Below, piece by piece: positions 35,692 through 44,580 of a stretch of DNA of 46,152 nt. A program made the translations under genes and the position numbers. How positions within the stretch are numbered: the first letter of the stretch is position 1; every line of letters begins with the position of its first letter. Location: the NCBI GenBank assembly GCA_021777035.1, contig JAIQZR010000134.1, positions 1 through 46,152 of the forward strand, written 5' to 3'. The notes beneath the pieces were generated by a model, which was not told where the DNA came from, did not search any database, and was given only the letters and a program-made list of their open reading frames with translations. This stretch comes from Candidatus Scalindua sp. (GTDB lineage Bacteria > Planctomycetota > Brocadiia > Brocadiales > Scalinduaceae).

Positions 35692-35831
35692 ATGCGGGCC
35701 TCGTAATCTTCTAGCATTCTTAGACCTGCACGGACAACCTCACTGCCATTGTTAAAACGCCCTTGTGCAACCTGATTACTGATAAAGTCTTCATAATGGT
35801 TGCCAAGAGAATAGCTTTTATTTGTGCTCAT
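35676..35831 (-). CDS. Short ParD-type antitoxin
   Basis: The 51-residue product starts [20 protein letters not shown] and contains [20 protein letters not shown], the ribbon-helix-helix pattern of ParD/CopG antitoxins. ParD proteins usually have about 80 residues; this one ends soon after EDYEARI, so the toxin-binding tail is missing. ATG 35831 has AGGAGG nine bases upstream; a nearer ATG at 35837 is too close to it. It overlaps the HicA-like frame. The DNA-binding part looks intact. Confidence 0.7.
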   Translation of the reverse strand: MSTNKSYSLGNHYEDFISNQVAQGRFNNGSEVVRAGLRMLEDYEARIVIIY

Positions 35832-36137
35832 AGGCATTTTCCTCCTAAAGTTTATAAATGGTTATAATATCTATTACCACCAAAGGCAAGTTTATTAATG
35901 GAGGAAATTAGCAATAGAGCAATATTTGATAATAAAACATACGGAAAATAACTGACCCAACATTTTGAATTGAAGGAGGGATTGGATTGTAACATTGATA
36001 AACCTATATAAGCGCACAGATCAGCATAAAAAAACAAATCTTTACGCTCCCCGGACAAAAGGCCCTGAAAACTGTCCCCGCCTGTCCGCCAGCCTGTCAG
36101 GCGGGAACAGGAAAAGATTACTGACAGAATCAAAATT
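35832..36137. other. Intergenic region with REP-like palindrome
   Basis: About 300 bp without a convincing gene. A minus-strand open frame (35852-36133) crosses the palindrome and has no family features, so I left it out. The palindrome at 36072-36110 is its main content. Confidence 0.5.
36072..36110. repeat. GC-rich palindrome, REP-like
   Basis: CTGTCCCCGCCTG (36072-36084) pairs with CAGGCGGGAACAG (36098-36110) with one mismatch and a 13-nt loop. The GC-rich element stands out in AT-rich DNA. A diverged copy lies near 26371-26400. Confidence 0.75.
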
Positions 36138-36998
36138 TTAACCCAGCTTCAGGGGTTCATACTGAATGTTGACTTTGCGGCGAAGTCTCTGTTTCTCTTT
36201 CTCTGGTACACCTTCCAGTGTCTCCCCATCAGGTGTTATAGTCATGTCTGTCTTCGAACCGAAAAGCCACCGGAATTTCCTCACTTCCACTAACACATAC
36301 TGAGGCCCATCTTTCACTGCCAGTGTTCGATATTGTATCATATGGGCCTTCCCGAAGATCCTGAGAAACCCTTTAAGGGCTTTTCCTTTTAGTCCTACTA
36401 TCTGGTCACATACAACAAGATTGTCTTCTTTGTATTTAAGGAACCGATAAGTAATGACTCTCTCATAGATAACTTTTAGTGGTGGTTTTGATTCCAGGTC
36501 TTTATAAGAGAAGCTCTTTTCCTGAGAGTCCCAAAAGAGAGTAATGTTAGCTGCAAGATATGGAATATCGGTATCATATGTTTCCTTAATTACTTTATTC
36601 CGATTATAGTCAATTACCATATTCTGCTTAAATTCGTAAGCTCTCTCTACATATTCAGGGACATCCTGGCCCCGGCAATTCACACTCTTAAAAGCCTGAT
36701 ACCACTCTTCATAACCGATAAGAAGAGGAATTATTTCTTCCGTCGATTCATGGTTTTGTTTTACCACATTTTCCAATAGATAAACAATAACATCTATCTG
36801 GTATCTTACACCGTTTGGTGTGGCAGTTGGATCATAGGCCAGCCCCGAACCGGTATCCTTCTTCAAAACAATCTCCATTGCACGCTCAAGGCTTTCCTGG
36901 CCTACTGTCCGGAAAGGCCCTTTCGTCTGTTGGGCAACCAATAGTGATTGAACACTTAACAAACTCAGGAGCATAAAAGGTATCAACTTTATTTTCAT
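36138..36998 (-). CDS. Exported DUF1571-like protein of unknown function
   Basis: The 286-residue protein has a clear signal peptide (KIKLIPFMLLSLLSVQSLLVAQ). The rest is soluble: RYQIDVIVYLLENVV, then YERVITYRFLKYKEDNLVV, and a Lys/Arg-rich end. The layout suggests a planctomycete-type DUF1571 periplasmic protein with a lipocalin- or LolA-like beta structure. I recognise this only by general look, so it is a weak call. It lies 75 bp after gmhB on the same strand, and 850 bp upstream of the CrtC-polyprenyl synthase gene. Confidence 0.6.
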   Translation of the reverse strand: MKIKLIPFMLLSLLSVQSLLVAQQTKGPFRTVGQESLERAMEIVLKKDTGSGLAYDPTATPNGVRYQIDVIVYLLENVVKQNHESTEEIIPLLIGYEEWYQAFKSVNCRGQDVPEYVERAYEFKQNMVIDYNRNKVIKETYDTDIPYLAANITLFWDSQEKSFSYKDLESKPPLKVIYERVITYRFLKYKEDNLVVCDQIVGLKGKALKGFLRIFGKAHMIQYRTLAVKDGPQYVLVEVRKFRWLFGSKTDMTITPDGETLEGVPEKEKQRLRRKVNIQYEPLKLG

Positions 36999-37073
36999 AC
37001 ACAGGCACAGAAGTTACAAAAATTAGTTTCTTAAAAACAGTAAAATGGGACAAACTGACGCCTCTACCGGTAT

Positions 37074-37634
37074 TCACTCATCGAATTTTAAAAGATGTTT
37101 TACCGCACTTAATATATCCGGTTTTATATAATCAGCTCTGGTGTTGTCTTTCTCTTCTCTACCATAACCGGTCAATACTAAATAAGTGGTCAGCCCCAAT
37201 TTCAGACCGGCCTCTATATCTGTATTTCTATCCCCGATTAGTGCGATTTCATCTGCGTTAAGGTCTTCTTTTCTGATAACATCTTCTATAAGTTTCGTAT
37301 TGGGTTTTCTGCATAAGCATGTTTGAGTATATTCAGGCACAACGCCATCCGGATGATGTGGGCAATATAAGACTTCTTCTATTTTACACTCCATTTCATG
37401 CAAATAACTAATCATGTGTTTCGTTAATTCATGGAATTGCTCTTCTGTAAAATAACCTCTTGCAATACCTGCCTGGTTTGTAATTACATAAATTTTCGTA
37501 TCGCTGTCGGTAAGCAGCTTGAGGGCATCTAGAGCACCGGGAATAAACTCAAAATCTCCAATTTCATGAACATAGTTTCTTTCATAGTTTAATGTTCCGT
37601 CCCTGTCCAGGAACACCGTTTTTATTCTCTTCAT
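37074..37634 (-). CDS. gmhB: D-glycero-D-manno-heptose 1,7-bisphosphate 7-phosphatase
   Basis: GmhB is a HAD-family phosphatase that removes the 7-phosphate of heptose bisphosphate on the route to ADP-heptose for LPS core, or GDP-heptose. The 186 residues have the HAD nucleophile loop FLDRDGTLN (D10 and D12), ITNQAGIARG, the zinc-loop residues CPHHP and CLCRKP, and the acid motif LIGDRNTDIEAG. All active-site residues are present. Its ATG overlaps the stop of the truncated RelE gene (ATGA), so its translation is coupled to a toxin-antitoxin operon, an unusual arrangement. Confidence 0.9.
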   Translation of the reverse strand: MKRIKTVFLDRDGTLNYERNYVHEIGDFEFIPGALDALKLLTDSDTKIYVITNQAGIARGYFTEEQFHELTKHMISYLHEMECKIEEVLYCPHHPDGVVPEYTQTCLCRKPNTKLIEDVIRKEDLNADEIALIGDRNTDIEAGLKLGLTTYLVLTGYGREEKDNTRADYIKPDILSAVKHLLKFDE

Positions 37635-37807
37635 AACTTTATTCTAAATTTGTATGTGCCAAAAGCAAAATCTGAAAGCTTCTCCGCTCTCTTCAATGGA
37701 TCATCTCTGTATCTAATGATGGCATTCCCAATTCGCTTCCTCATCTTATTATCAAGACGCTGAATATCCTTGACGGCCCTCTTCGTGTATACAAGCTTAA
37801 AGTTCAC
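37631..37807 (-). pseudogene. Truncated RelE/ParE-type toxin
   Basis: The 58-residue frame starts with GTG inside the antitoxin stop and reads NFKLVYTKRAVKDIQRLDNK, MRKRIGNAIIRYRDDPLKRA, then EKLSDFAFGTYKFRIKL and a stop. This is the first two thirds of a RelE/ParE toxin. The last strands with catalytic residues (after G-x-Y-R-x-R-I in the family) are gone. The stop overlaps the gmhB ATG. The peptide is probably non-toxic, but it may still bind the antitoxin. Confidence 0.75.
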
Positions 37808-38004
37808 TTACCAAAAACCTCTTCATGCGTATGGACTCGCCCAGCCTTATAATCATCCCTTGATTTTCTTATACTGTCTAAATATTCAGGTGAAGTTGCG
37901 GCTAAAAGATCTTCAAGAAAAGCCTCTCTCTCTCTCTTTTTCATCTTTTTTATTGCCCTTATAATCTCCGCTGGTTGAAGATCAATTTTTAGCGTGTCTA
38001 ACAT
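37804..38004 (-). CDS. RelB-type antitoxin
   Basis: The 66-residue acidic-basic helical protein (MLDTLKIDLQPAEIIRAIKK, REREAFLEDLLAATSPEYL, YKAGRVHTHEEVFGK) matches the short antitoxins paired with RelE-like toxins; the C-terminal G-x-V-x-T-x-EEVF is typical. GGAGG precedes the ATG by 7 bases. It overlaps the toxin start. Since the toxin is truncated, the module is probably dead or kept for its promoter. Confidence 0.8.
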   Translation of the reverse strand: MLDTLKIDLQPAEIIRAIKKMKKREREAFLEDLLAATSPEYLDSIRKSRDDYKAGRVHTHEEVFGK

Positions 38005-38142
38005 TATCCAACCTCCATTTTTGTCAATTAGATTATTCTTTCAAGGTAAATTGGGATACAAAATTCTCCTTAACTATACACTATAATCAAAAAAAGCAAA
38101 ATGGACAAATCATCTGTGATGTTGAAAATGGCCATTCTAATA

Positions 38143-39345
38143 TCATGTTCTCTCTACTTCTATAGCAATCACGCCTTGACCTTTTGGCCAGAGAGAATGT
38201 ACTGGGAAATCTGGCTCGGGACTGAATGTTTTGATAATTGAACAAGGAATACCTGCTGCCTCAGAGCCTTTGTTTATCTTATGAGTAAGCTTGTCTACAG
38301 TACCCTGCATGGTGTTGTCTGTGACGAGTAGACGGCCCTTTGGAGTTAAAATTCTCAGACACGATGACACAAGCTTATAAAGGTCGCTTTTTAGGAAAAA
38401 GCGACCTGTGCCTGCGATGGAACGCACGGGTGGGTCAAGAATAATACGTTCGTAAGATTCGGATCGTTTCACCAGTTTTTCAATGTAGCGAAATACATTG
38501 TCCTTGATAAAACTGAATCTTTCAGCCTCATGATCAAGATTGTTGAGTTCAAAGTTTTCCCTGGCCCATTTATGGCATTCAGGTGATGTGTCTACCGAAA
38601 CTACCCGCCTTGCCTCCCCAATGGCTGCGGCAAGGCTAAAAGCCCCAGTGTAAGAGAAAAGATTCAGGACACTCTTGTCCTTTGCATTCAAAGCAAACTC
38701 TCTCCTTGCCCCCCTCAAATCGAAAAAGAGACCTGTATCCAAATTACCCATCGGCTGTACAAGATAGCTGATTCCGCTCTCCCGGACTTGAATTTTCCCT
38801 TGCATAGGCAACCCAAGCAATGCCCTCTCCGGAATCCTGCCTTTATGTTTGCGTCCTTTCTCCCGAATTTTGAGGATGATGTGCTCCGGTTTCAAAGTCG
38901 CCATAACTTTATGGAGATTATAATCAACCAGATCAGACAATGCCCAGCTTTCCAGTGAGAGTATCAGCGTGTCGCCATAAGAATCGAGAGTAAACCCGGA
39001 AAGATTATCGCCAGGGCCGTTAACGAGTCTGACCACCTCCCCCTTTAAGTTTTCCATATCGGTACGTTTTTTCAAGGCATTCTCAACCCGTGAGACAAAA
39101 TCCGTACTAGGTTCACCCTCACTACTTGAGATGAGATGCATGGCATTATTGGTAAGGTCGATACACCCCCAACTTAAAAATGCACCCTGGCTGTCACGAA
39201 GCTTACACCAACCCGTTTCTGTAAATTGTTCGCTGTTAGGCAAACGATCAAGAATAAGACGTGGCAGGCCTTCTTTGATACGGACGACAACAGAATTCGA
39301 AGGGCAAAGTGTTTTGAATTTGAGTTTAGTTGAGTTAAATTTCAT
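38143..39345 (-). CDS. Class I rRNA methyltransferase, RlmI-like
   Basis: The 400-residue protein has the RlmI layout: an N-terminal PUA-like part (about 1-75), a middle domain (NGPGDNLSGFTLDSYGDTLI), and a Rossmann SAM domain. The latter has DTGLFFDLRGARREF, VLNLFSYTGAFSLAAAIGEA, VVSVDTSPECHKWARENFELN and the catalytic-type motif ILDPPV. RlmI methylates cytosine-1962 of 23S rRNA; relatives methylate other sites, so I do not give a symbol. The substitution of the N-terminal PUA start by a shorter version makes the target uncertain. Confidence 0.85.
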   Translation of the reverse strand: MKFNSTKLKFKTLCPSNSVVVRIKEGLPRLILDRLPNSEQFTETGWCKLRDSQGAFLSWGCIDLTNNAMHLISSSEGEPSTDFVSRVENALKKRTDMENLKGEVVRLVNGPGDNLSGFTLDSYGDTLILSLESWALSDLVDYNLHKVMATLKPEHIILKIREKGRKHKGRIPERALLGLPMQGKIQVRESGISYLVQPMGNLDTGLFFDLRGARREFALNAKDKSVLNLFSYTGAFSLAAAIGEARRVVSVDTSPECHKWARENFELNNLDHEAERFSFIKDNVFRYIEKLVKRSESYERIILDPPVRSIAGTGRFFLKSDLYKLVSSCLRILTPKGRLLVTDNTMQGTVDKLTHKINKGSEAAGIPCSIIKTFSPEPDFPVHSLWPKGQGVIAIEVERT

Positions 39346-39382
39346 AAAGTCTTGATTCCTATCATATTAAAATTTGTATAGA

Positions 39383-39529
39383 TTACTGCTTCTCATAATA
39401 CCATTTTTTCGGACGCTGTTTGCCTGAAACGTATTTTGTAGAACCCATCTGACATTTAGGATGGTTGCCGGCATCAGGAATAGAGTTGATTAATTGGAGC
39501 TGTTCTCTTCTTGGAAAGTTTGACCATGT
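39383..39529 (-). other. Short protein-like frame without start
   Basis: Between the methyltransferase and MORN genes the minus strand is open for 48 codons and ends MGSTKYVSGKQRPKKWYYEKQ minus its first residue, a composition that looks like a protein tail. It has no start codon and I do not know the family. It may be a gene remnant or chance. Confidence 0.25.
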
Positions 39530-39569
39530 CTGATAGCAGTATTTTTGAGATTATTCGGTTTCTTTGTTC

Positions 39570-40583
39570 TCATACCATCTCATCATTTTTCCACTTACCC
39601 TTTTGTTTAGTACCGTCTGCCAAAGTCCATATTCCATATCCATTTCGTTTATCATCGCTCCACTCTCCAACATATGTATTACCATTTGCCCAGGCATATG
39701 TTCCTTGTCCGTCCCTCTTGCCCTCTCTCCAGTCTCCTACATATTTATCATCATTCTCAAAATAAGCCGTTCCATATCCATGTATCTCGTCACCCTTCCA
39801 CTCACCTACGTATTTATCACCATCTTGAAAAGTAGAGGTACCTTGTCCGTTTCTCTTACCCTCTTTCCATTCACCCACATATGTGTCGCCGTTAGCATAC
39901 GTTTCTGTACCTTGTCCATTACGCTTGTCATCTTTCCATGCGCCCACATATGTATCACCGGTTGCCCAGGTATATGTTCCTTGACCATTCCTCTTGCCCT
40001 CTCTCCATTCGCCCACATATGTATCATCGTTAGCATACGTTTCCGTACCTTGTCCATCTCGCTGGCCATTTTCCCATTTACCCGAATATTTATCACCATT
40101 CGCATAAGTTTCCGTACCTTGTCCATTCCGCTTGTTATCTTTCCATTCACCTATGTAGATAGCACCATCTGACCAGGTATATGTACCTTGGCCTCGCCTC
40201 ATTCCGTCGTTATATTCTCCCACATATGTGTCACCGTTAGGCCAGCTACATGTGCCCTGTCCATGCTTTTTATTATCTTTCCGGTCACCCATATATTTAG
40301 TGCCATCAGGCCAGGTATATGTACCGTGACCACTCTTCATATTGTCTTTCCACTCACCTATGTATATAGCACCATCTGACCAGGTATATCTACCCTGTCC
40401 ACTCTTCTTGCCATCTATCCACTCACCCACATATGTATCACCATTAGGCCAGCGATAGGAGTCCTGTCCATGGGCCTTATCATCTTTCCGTATTTGTACG
40501 TGTTGCTCCCTGACTTCTCCGGAGAACTCTTTGTTGCCCGCTTCTTTGGTTTCCCTTAGTGTTTTGTTTTTACCAAACCACAT
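39570..40583 (-). CDS. MORN-repeat protein
   Basis: The 337-residue protein has a charged N-terminus of about 44 residues, then 12 full MORN repeats of 23 residues and a partial thirteenth. The repeat plan is YTWxDGxxYxGEWKDxKRxGQGT. There is no signal peptide or catalytic domain. MORN arrays form extended beta-hairpin ribbons that bind lipids or proteins; the bacterial role is not known. The DNA repeats of 69 bp are very similar to one another, particularly units 6, 7 and 9, so recent duplication is likely. GGAG precedes the ATG by 8 bases. Confidence 0.93.
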   Translation of the reverse strand: MWFGKNKTLRETKEAGNKEFSGEVREQHVQIRKDDKAHGQDSYRWPNGDTYVGEWIDGKKSGQGRYTWSDGAIYIGEWKDNMKSGHGTYTWPDGTKYMGDRKDNKKHGQGTCSWPNGDTYVGEYNDGMRRGQGTYTWSDGAIYIGEWKDNKRNGQGTETYANGDKYSGKWENGQRDGQGTETYANDDTYVGEWREGKRNGQGTYTWATGDTYVGAWKDDKRNGQGTETYANGDTYVGEWKEGKRNGQGTSTFQDGDKYVGEWKGDEIHGYGTAYFENDDKYVGDWREGKRDGQGTYAWANGNTYVGEWSDDKRNGYGIWTLADGTKQKGKWKNDEMV

Positions 40584-40657
40584 TTTTCAGCTCCTCTCTA
40601 TCAACTATTTAATTTCCTGATAAAATCCCTGGATCTCAGTGATTGCTATGAAAGTCG

Positions 40658-41746
40658 TTATACACTAAATCGAAAATGTATAATATCTCCATCTTTTACC
40701 ACATAGTCTTTTCCTTCAATTCTTAAAAGCCCTTTCTCCTTTACCTTTAGTTCCGACTTGTGCATAGCAAGATCATCGTAGCCAAAGACCTCTGCACGAA
40801 TGAAACCTCGTTCAAAGTCCGAGTGGATTACTCCTGCCGCCTGTGGCGCTTTTGTTCCGTTGTCTATAGTCCAGGCACGCACTTCCTTCGGCCCCGCAGT
40901 AAAATAAGTGCCGAGTCCCAATAATGTATACGCCTCACGTATCAATCTCTTTAGCCCGGACTCTTTTATTCCCATGTCCTCATAATATTCCGCCTGTTCC
41001 GAGGGATCCATTCTGGCTATTTCCGCTTCAACATCTCCTGAAATAACAACACATTTTGAATTCTCATTTTGCGCGTAAGCGGAAATGGTATCGATATATC
41101 CTTTATCTTTCTCAAAGTCAAAGACGTTAATTACGTATAAGACCGGTTTTGCGGTAATTAAATGCAAATCTCGCGTGCATAATAGTTTCTCCTCTGAAAG
41201 ATGTAGCAGTCGTAGCGGAGTACCGTTATTCAAACCTTCAAGCACTTCTTTAAGGATTACAATCTCCTCTAATAATTTCTTGTCTCCTGTCTTAGAGAGT
41301 TTTTCGTTTTTCAGTATACGCTTCTCTACGGTATCAATATCAGCCAGAAGTAGTTCCGTGTGAATAATCTCAATATCCCTGATCGGGTCTACAGTGCCCT
41401 CCACATGCACGGTATCCTCTTTTTCAAAGCAGCGTACAACGTGCAAAATGGCATTTACACTCTTTATATGACCCAAAAATTTATTTCCCAGCCCCTCACC
41501 TTTACTAGCGCCTTTTACTAAACCGGCAATATCTACAAACTCAACCATCGCGGGAATAGTTTTTTCTGGGGGAATAAATTCAGTTATTTGGTCTAATCGT
41601 TCATCCGGAACTGCCACGACGCCAACATTGGGGTCGATGGTACAGAACGGATAATTTTCTGAAGCCGCACTAGACGACGTTAATGCATTAAAAATTGTAG
41701 ATTTGCCTACATTAGGCAATCCAACAATACCACAATTTAAACCCAT
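40658..41746 (-). CDS. ychF: Redox-regulated ATPase/GTPase YchF
   Basis: YchF/OLA1 is an Obg-family P-loop protein that prefers ATP and binds ribosomes. The 362-residue product has the G1 loop GLPNVGKST (9-17), switch and G3 FVDIAGLVKGASKGEGLGNKF, the altered G4 region (YVINVFDFEKDKG) and a C-terminal TGS domain (HSDFERGFIRAEVFGYDDL, VKDGDIIHFRF). Motifs are complete. The gene is divergent from msrA. Nothing is unusual. Confidence 0.96.
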   Translation of the reverse strand: MGLNCGIVGLPNVGKSTIFNALTSSSAASENYPFCTIDPNVGVVAVPDERLDQITEFIPPEKTIPAMVEFVDIAGLVKGASKGEGLGNKFLGHIKSVNAILHVVRCFEKEDTVHVEGTVDPIRDIEIIHTELLLADIDTVEKRILKNEKLSKTGDKKLLEEIVILKEVLEGLNNGTPLRLLHLSEEKLLCTRDLHLITAKPVLYVINVFDFEKDKGYIDTISAYAQNENSKCVVISGDVEAEIARMDPSEQAEYYEDMGIKESGLKRLIREAYTLLGLGTYFTAGPKEVRAWTIDNGTKAPQAAGVIHSDFERGFIRAEVFGYDDLAMHKSELKVKEKGLLRIEGKDYVVKDGDIIHFRFSV

Positions 41747-41976
41747 AGCCTAAAATCCTTTTCCTTGTTTCATGTGAAATATAATATAGTAATATTTTGC
41801 ATCGCGTATAATAACATAAACAATAGCGATATTTATATAGTTAAGTAATTAAAAAACATTGGAATACTATTGTTTGATCAGTAAATATATCATTTTCATT
41901 AACAATACACACAATAATTTGGGGAAATTTTTCTTTACCAACAGTTAATACTTTTGTTTGCAATACCAACCAGGAT
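41747..41976. promoter_or_regulatory. Divergent intergenic region between ychF and msrA
   Basis: The 230 bp are strongly AT-rich and should hold both promoters. I see several TATAAT-like words (for example in AATATAATATAG near 41780) but no complete promoter that I can assign. Confidence 0.35.
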
Positions 41977-42606
41977 ATGTTAATTTTCTATGTAGTTTAT
42001 ATAGTACATAAATTGGTTGTGACAGAAATGGCAGGTGACAAAATTATTAAATCTGATCTTTTAGACCCAAACATTGATAGTATAAAGACCGAAAAAGCTG
42101 TCTTTGCGGGTGGTTGTTTCTGGTGTATGCAACAGCCTTTTGATAAATTAAAAGGTGTTATTTCAACTACCGTTGGCTATACAGGAGGGCTGAAGGAGGA
42201 TCCTACTTATGAGGAAGTGTGTTCAGGAGAAACCGGTCATACTGAAGCTATCGAGATACAATTTTACCCCGAACATATTACTTATTCCAAATTACTTGAT
42301 ATTTTCTGGAAGAACATAGACCCGACAACTTCAAACAGACAATTTGCAGATGTAGGATCTCAGTACAGGACTGCTATTTTTTATCATAATGAGAAGCAGA
42401 AGCAATCAGCTCAGTCATCTAAAGAAGAGATGGGTAAGTCCGGTATATATGATAAACCAATCGTTACCGAAATTGTTCCGGTGTCAGTTTTTTACAAAGC
42501 TGAAGAAAACCATCAAAAATATTACGAAAAATGTCCTGTCAGATACGAGAGGTATAAGTCCGGTTCAGGAAGAGAAAGATATTTGGTAAGGACATGGGGC
42601 AAATAG
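41977..42606 (+). CDS. msrA: Peptide methionine sulfoxide reductase A
   Basis: MsrA reduces methionine-S-sulfoxide in proteins. The core has the catalytic motif GGCFWC (C47 is the nucleophile), then GYTGGLKEDPTYEEVCSGET, GHTEAIEIQFYPE, DVGSQYRTAIFYH and a C-terminal NHQKYYEKCP. The frame starts at ATG 41977 and includes a hydrophobic LIFYVVYIV stretch that is not part of the family; ATG 42028 (MAGDKII) would give a usual cytosolic start of 192 residues. Neither has a good Shine-Dalgarno. I kept the longer frame, but the shorter one is at least as likely. Confidence 0.93.
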   Translation: MLIFYVVYIVHKLVVTEMAGDKIIKSDLLDPNIDSIKTEKAVFAGGCFWCMQQPFDKLKGVISTTVGYTGGLKEDPTYEEVCSGETGHTEAIEIQFYPEHITYSKLLDIFWKNIDPTTSNRQFADVGSQYRTAIFYHNEKQKQSAQSSKEEMGKSGIYDKPIVTEIVPVSVFYKAEENHQKYYEKCPVRYERYKSGSGRERYLVRTWGK

Positions 42607-42776
42607 AACCGAGTACAGGTATTGTTCACCTGTAAATCACCATGGCAGCCTCTGTATGTAAACAGTCAAAAAAGGGCAGAACCCTAAGAACACGTTTTTT
42701 TAATATAAATGACTTACATTCCATATACTTATCATTTTACTACATATTAATTATTCTATTTTAAAAGGAGTGACGC

Positions 42777-44399
42777 TTGAAAGTCTTAGTTTCAGATAAA
42801 ATGTCTCAAAACGGCATTGACATTCTTAATGCTGCTGAAGGAATAAATGTAATTTACAAAACAAATCTAAATCAGGAAGATTTAATAAAAGAACTTCAAG
42901 ATGCCGATGCTCTCATCATACGTTCTTCAACTAAAGTGACTAAAGAAGTCCTTGAAGCCACAAAAACGCTAAAGATTATCGGGAGGGCCGGTATCGGAGT
43001 AGATAACATTGATTGCACTACGGCTACAGAGCGCGGTGTTATCGTTGTCAATACACCCAGTGGCAATGCCACAACAACAGCCGAACACGCTATTGCCATG
43101 CTCATGGCCCTGTCACGCCATATTCCTCAAGCTGATAAAAGCATGCACCAGGGAGCGTGGGAAAAATCAAAATTTACCGGAACGGAAATTACAGGGAAAA
43201 CACTGGGTGTCTTTGGATACGGAAATATCGGCAAGATCGTAGCTGATCGTGCACAGGGATTGAAAATGAAGGTAATGGTATTTGATCCTTTCTTAAATAC
43301 TGAAATTGCAGCCAAAAACAGGATAGAGTTGGTTAGCAAGGAAACGCTTTTTGAACGTTCTGATTATATCACTGTCCACGTTCCGTTAAATGATTCAACC
43401 CGCAACCTGATTAGCGAGAAGTCTATCAAAACAATGAAAACAGGGGTGTATATTCTTAATTGTGCCCGTGGTGGAATTGTTAATGAGACGGATCTTATTG
43501 ATGGATTAAATTCCGGAAAAATTGCAGGAGCCGCTATTGACGTTTTTGAAGAGGAACCGCCTCCTAAAGACAATCCTCTCTTAAAACATGAACGTGTCAT
43601 CTGCACACCACATTTAGGGGCCTCTACAGAAGAGGCGCAAGTAAACGTTGCTGTTCAGGTTGCCGAGCAGATCCGGGACTATCTTCTTACCGGAGAGATA
43701 CGTAATGGACTGAATTGCCCATCTATCAGCTCAGAAATGGTCAAAGTACTCAGTCCATACTTAAAACTTTGCGACAAGTTAGGGTCATTCCAAGGACAAT
43801 TACATCGTAAAAACCATGCCGAGATAAAAAAGTTGACTATTAGCTATTCAGGTTCTATTACCGATTACGACACAGAAGCGCTGACTTCTGCATTAGTATA
43901 TGGCTTTCTGAACACCGTTTCAGACGGATCGGTTAATTTTGTAAATGCACTCAGTATGGCGGAATCCAGAGGAATAGTAGTAGAAGAGAATGTGGTTCAT
44001 CATGTACAGGAATTTGCCAATAAAATTACGCTTTCGGTTACTGATGAAAAGCAAACCAACCTGATTGCCGGTACGGTATTTGGGAACAAAAATTATAGAT
44101 TTGTACGTTTTAACGATTTTTACCTGGAGGTCATACCGGACGGCTATCTCCTCGTTCTTCATAACTATGACAGACCGGGAGTAATAGGCAAAGCTACTTC
44201 TATCCTTGGCAATCATAATATAAATGTTTCCAGAATGCAATTAACCCTGGACAAGACATTCATACCGGGATCAAGCGAGTCTTGTTTGCAGGAAGCGGTC
44301 TCCTTTATTAACATAGACCAACCGGTCAATGAGACGATACAAGAAGAGTTGATGAAATTAGAAAATATTATAGCAGTCCATCAAATTGATTTAAATTGA
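42777..44399 (+). CDS. serA: D-3-phosphoglycerate dehydrogenase
   Basis: SerA catalyses the first step of serine synthesis, oxidising 3-phosphoglycerate with NAD. The 540-residue length is that of the long type with an extra domain. The N-terminal region has KVLVSDKMSQNGIDIL, GRAGIGVDNID and the NAD-binding GVFGYGNIGKIVADRAQ. The catalytic region has NCARGGIVNE and ICTPHLGASTEEAQ, with the active-site histidine. After the intervening domain comes an ACT domain (LLVLHNYDRPGVIGKATSIL, NHNINVSRMQL) that probably binds serine for feedback control. The start is TTG with GGAGTG upstream, a rare codon that may limit translation. The gene is separate from msrA by 170 bp. Confidence 0.95.
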   Translation: MKVLVSDKMSQNGIDILNAAEGINVIYKTNLNQEDLIKELQDADALIIRSSTKVTKEVLEATKTLKIIGRAGIGVDNIDCTTATERGVIVVNTPSGNATTTAEHAIAMLMALSRHIPQADKSMHQGAWEKSKFTGTEITGKTLGVFGYGNIGKIVADRAQGLKMKVMVFDPFLNTEIAAKNRIELVSKETLFERSDYITVHVPLNDSTRNLISEKSIKTMKTGVYILNCARGGIVNETDLIDGLNSGKIAGAAIDVFEEEPPPKDNPLLKHERVICTPHLGASTEEAQVNVAVQVAEQIRDYLLTGEIRNGLNCPSISSEMVKVLSPYLKLCDKLGSFQGQLHRKNHAEIKKLTISYSGSITDYDTEALTSALVYGFLNTVSDGSVNFVNALSMAESRGIVVEENVVHHVQEFANKITLSVTDEKQTNLIAGTVFGNKNYRFVRFNDFYLEVIPDGYLLVLHNYDRPGVIGKATSILGNHNINVSRMQLTLDKTFIPGSSESCLQEAVSFINIDQPVNETIQEELMKLENIIAVHQIDLN

Positions 44400-44414
44400 G
44401 ATATTTGCAGGCGT

Positions 44415-44540
44415 CCGTACCAAACACTACCGTTTGGTACGGGATAGCATGCGGCGACAAAGGCAGAAGCTATGACCGGTTTGTTAACTGCCCTCTCTTT
44501 CAAAAGCAATCCCGTACTAGAACCCTCTCGAAAAGAGAGG
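44415..44540. repeat. Two hairpins after serA
   Basis: The first has arms CCGTACCAAAC (44415-44425) and GTTTGGTACGG (44432-44442) with a 6-nt loop, 15 bases past the serA stop. The second pairs CCTCTCTTT (44492-44500) with AAAGAGAGG (44532-44540). The first is placed as a terminator but lacks a T-run. Confidence 0.6.
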
Positions 44541-44580
44541 TATCTGCGACTACTAATTAAATCCATGATATTTTAATCAT

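Noticed and set aside
35852-36133. Minus-strand open frame of 93 codons
   Set aside because: It is translated from a GC-rich palindrome and AT-rich spacer, with no ribosome site or family pattern.
39570-40440. Regular repeats that could suggest a CRISPR array
   Set aside because: The 69-bp periodic units are MORN codons in an open frame, with no unique spacers.
41747-41976. Possible origin-like AT-rich region
   Set aside because: AT-richness is ordinary here; no DnaA boxes or dnaA/dnaN neighbours are seen.
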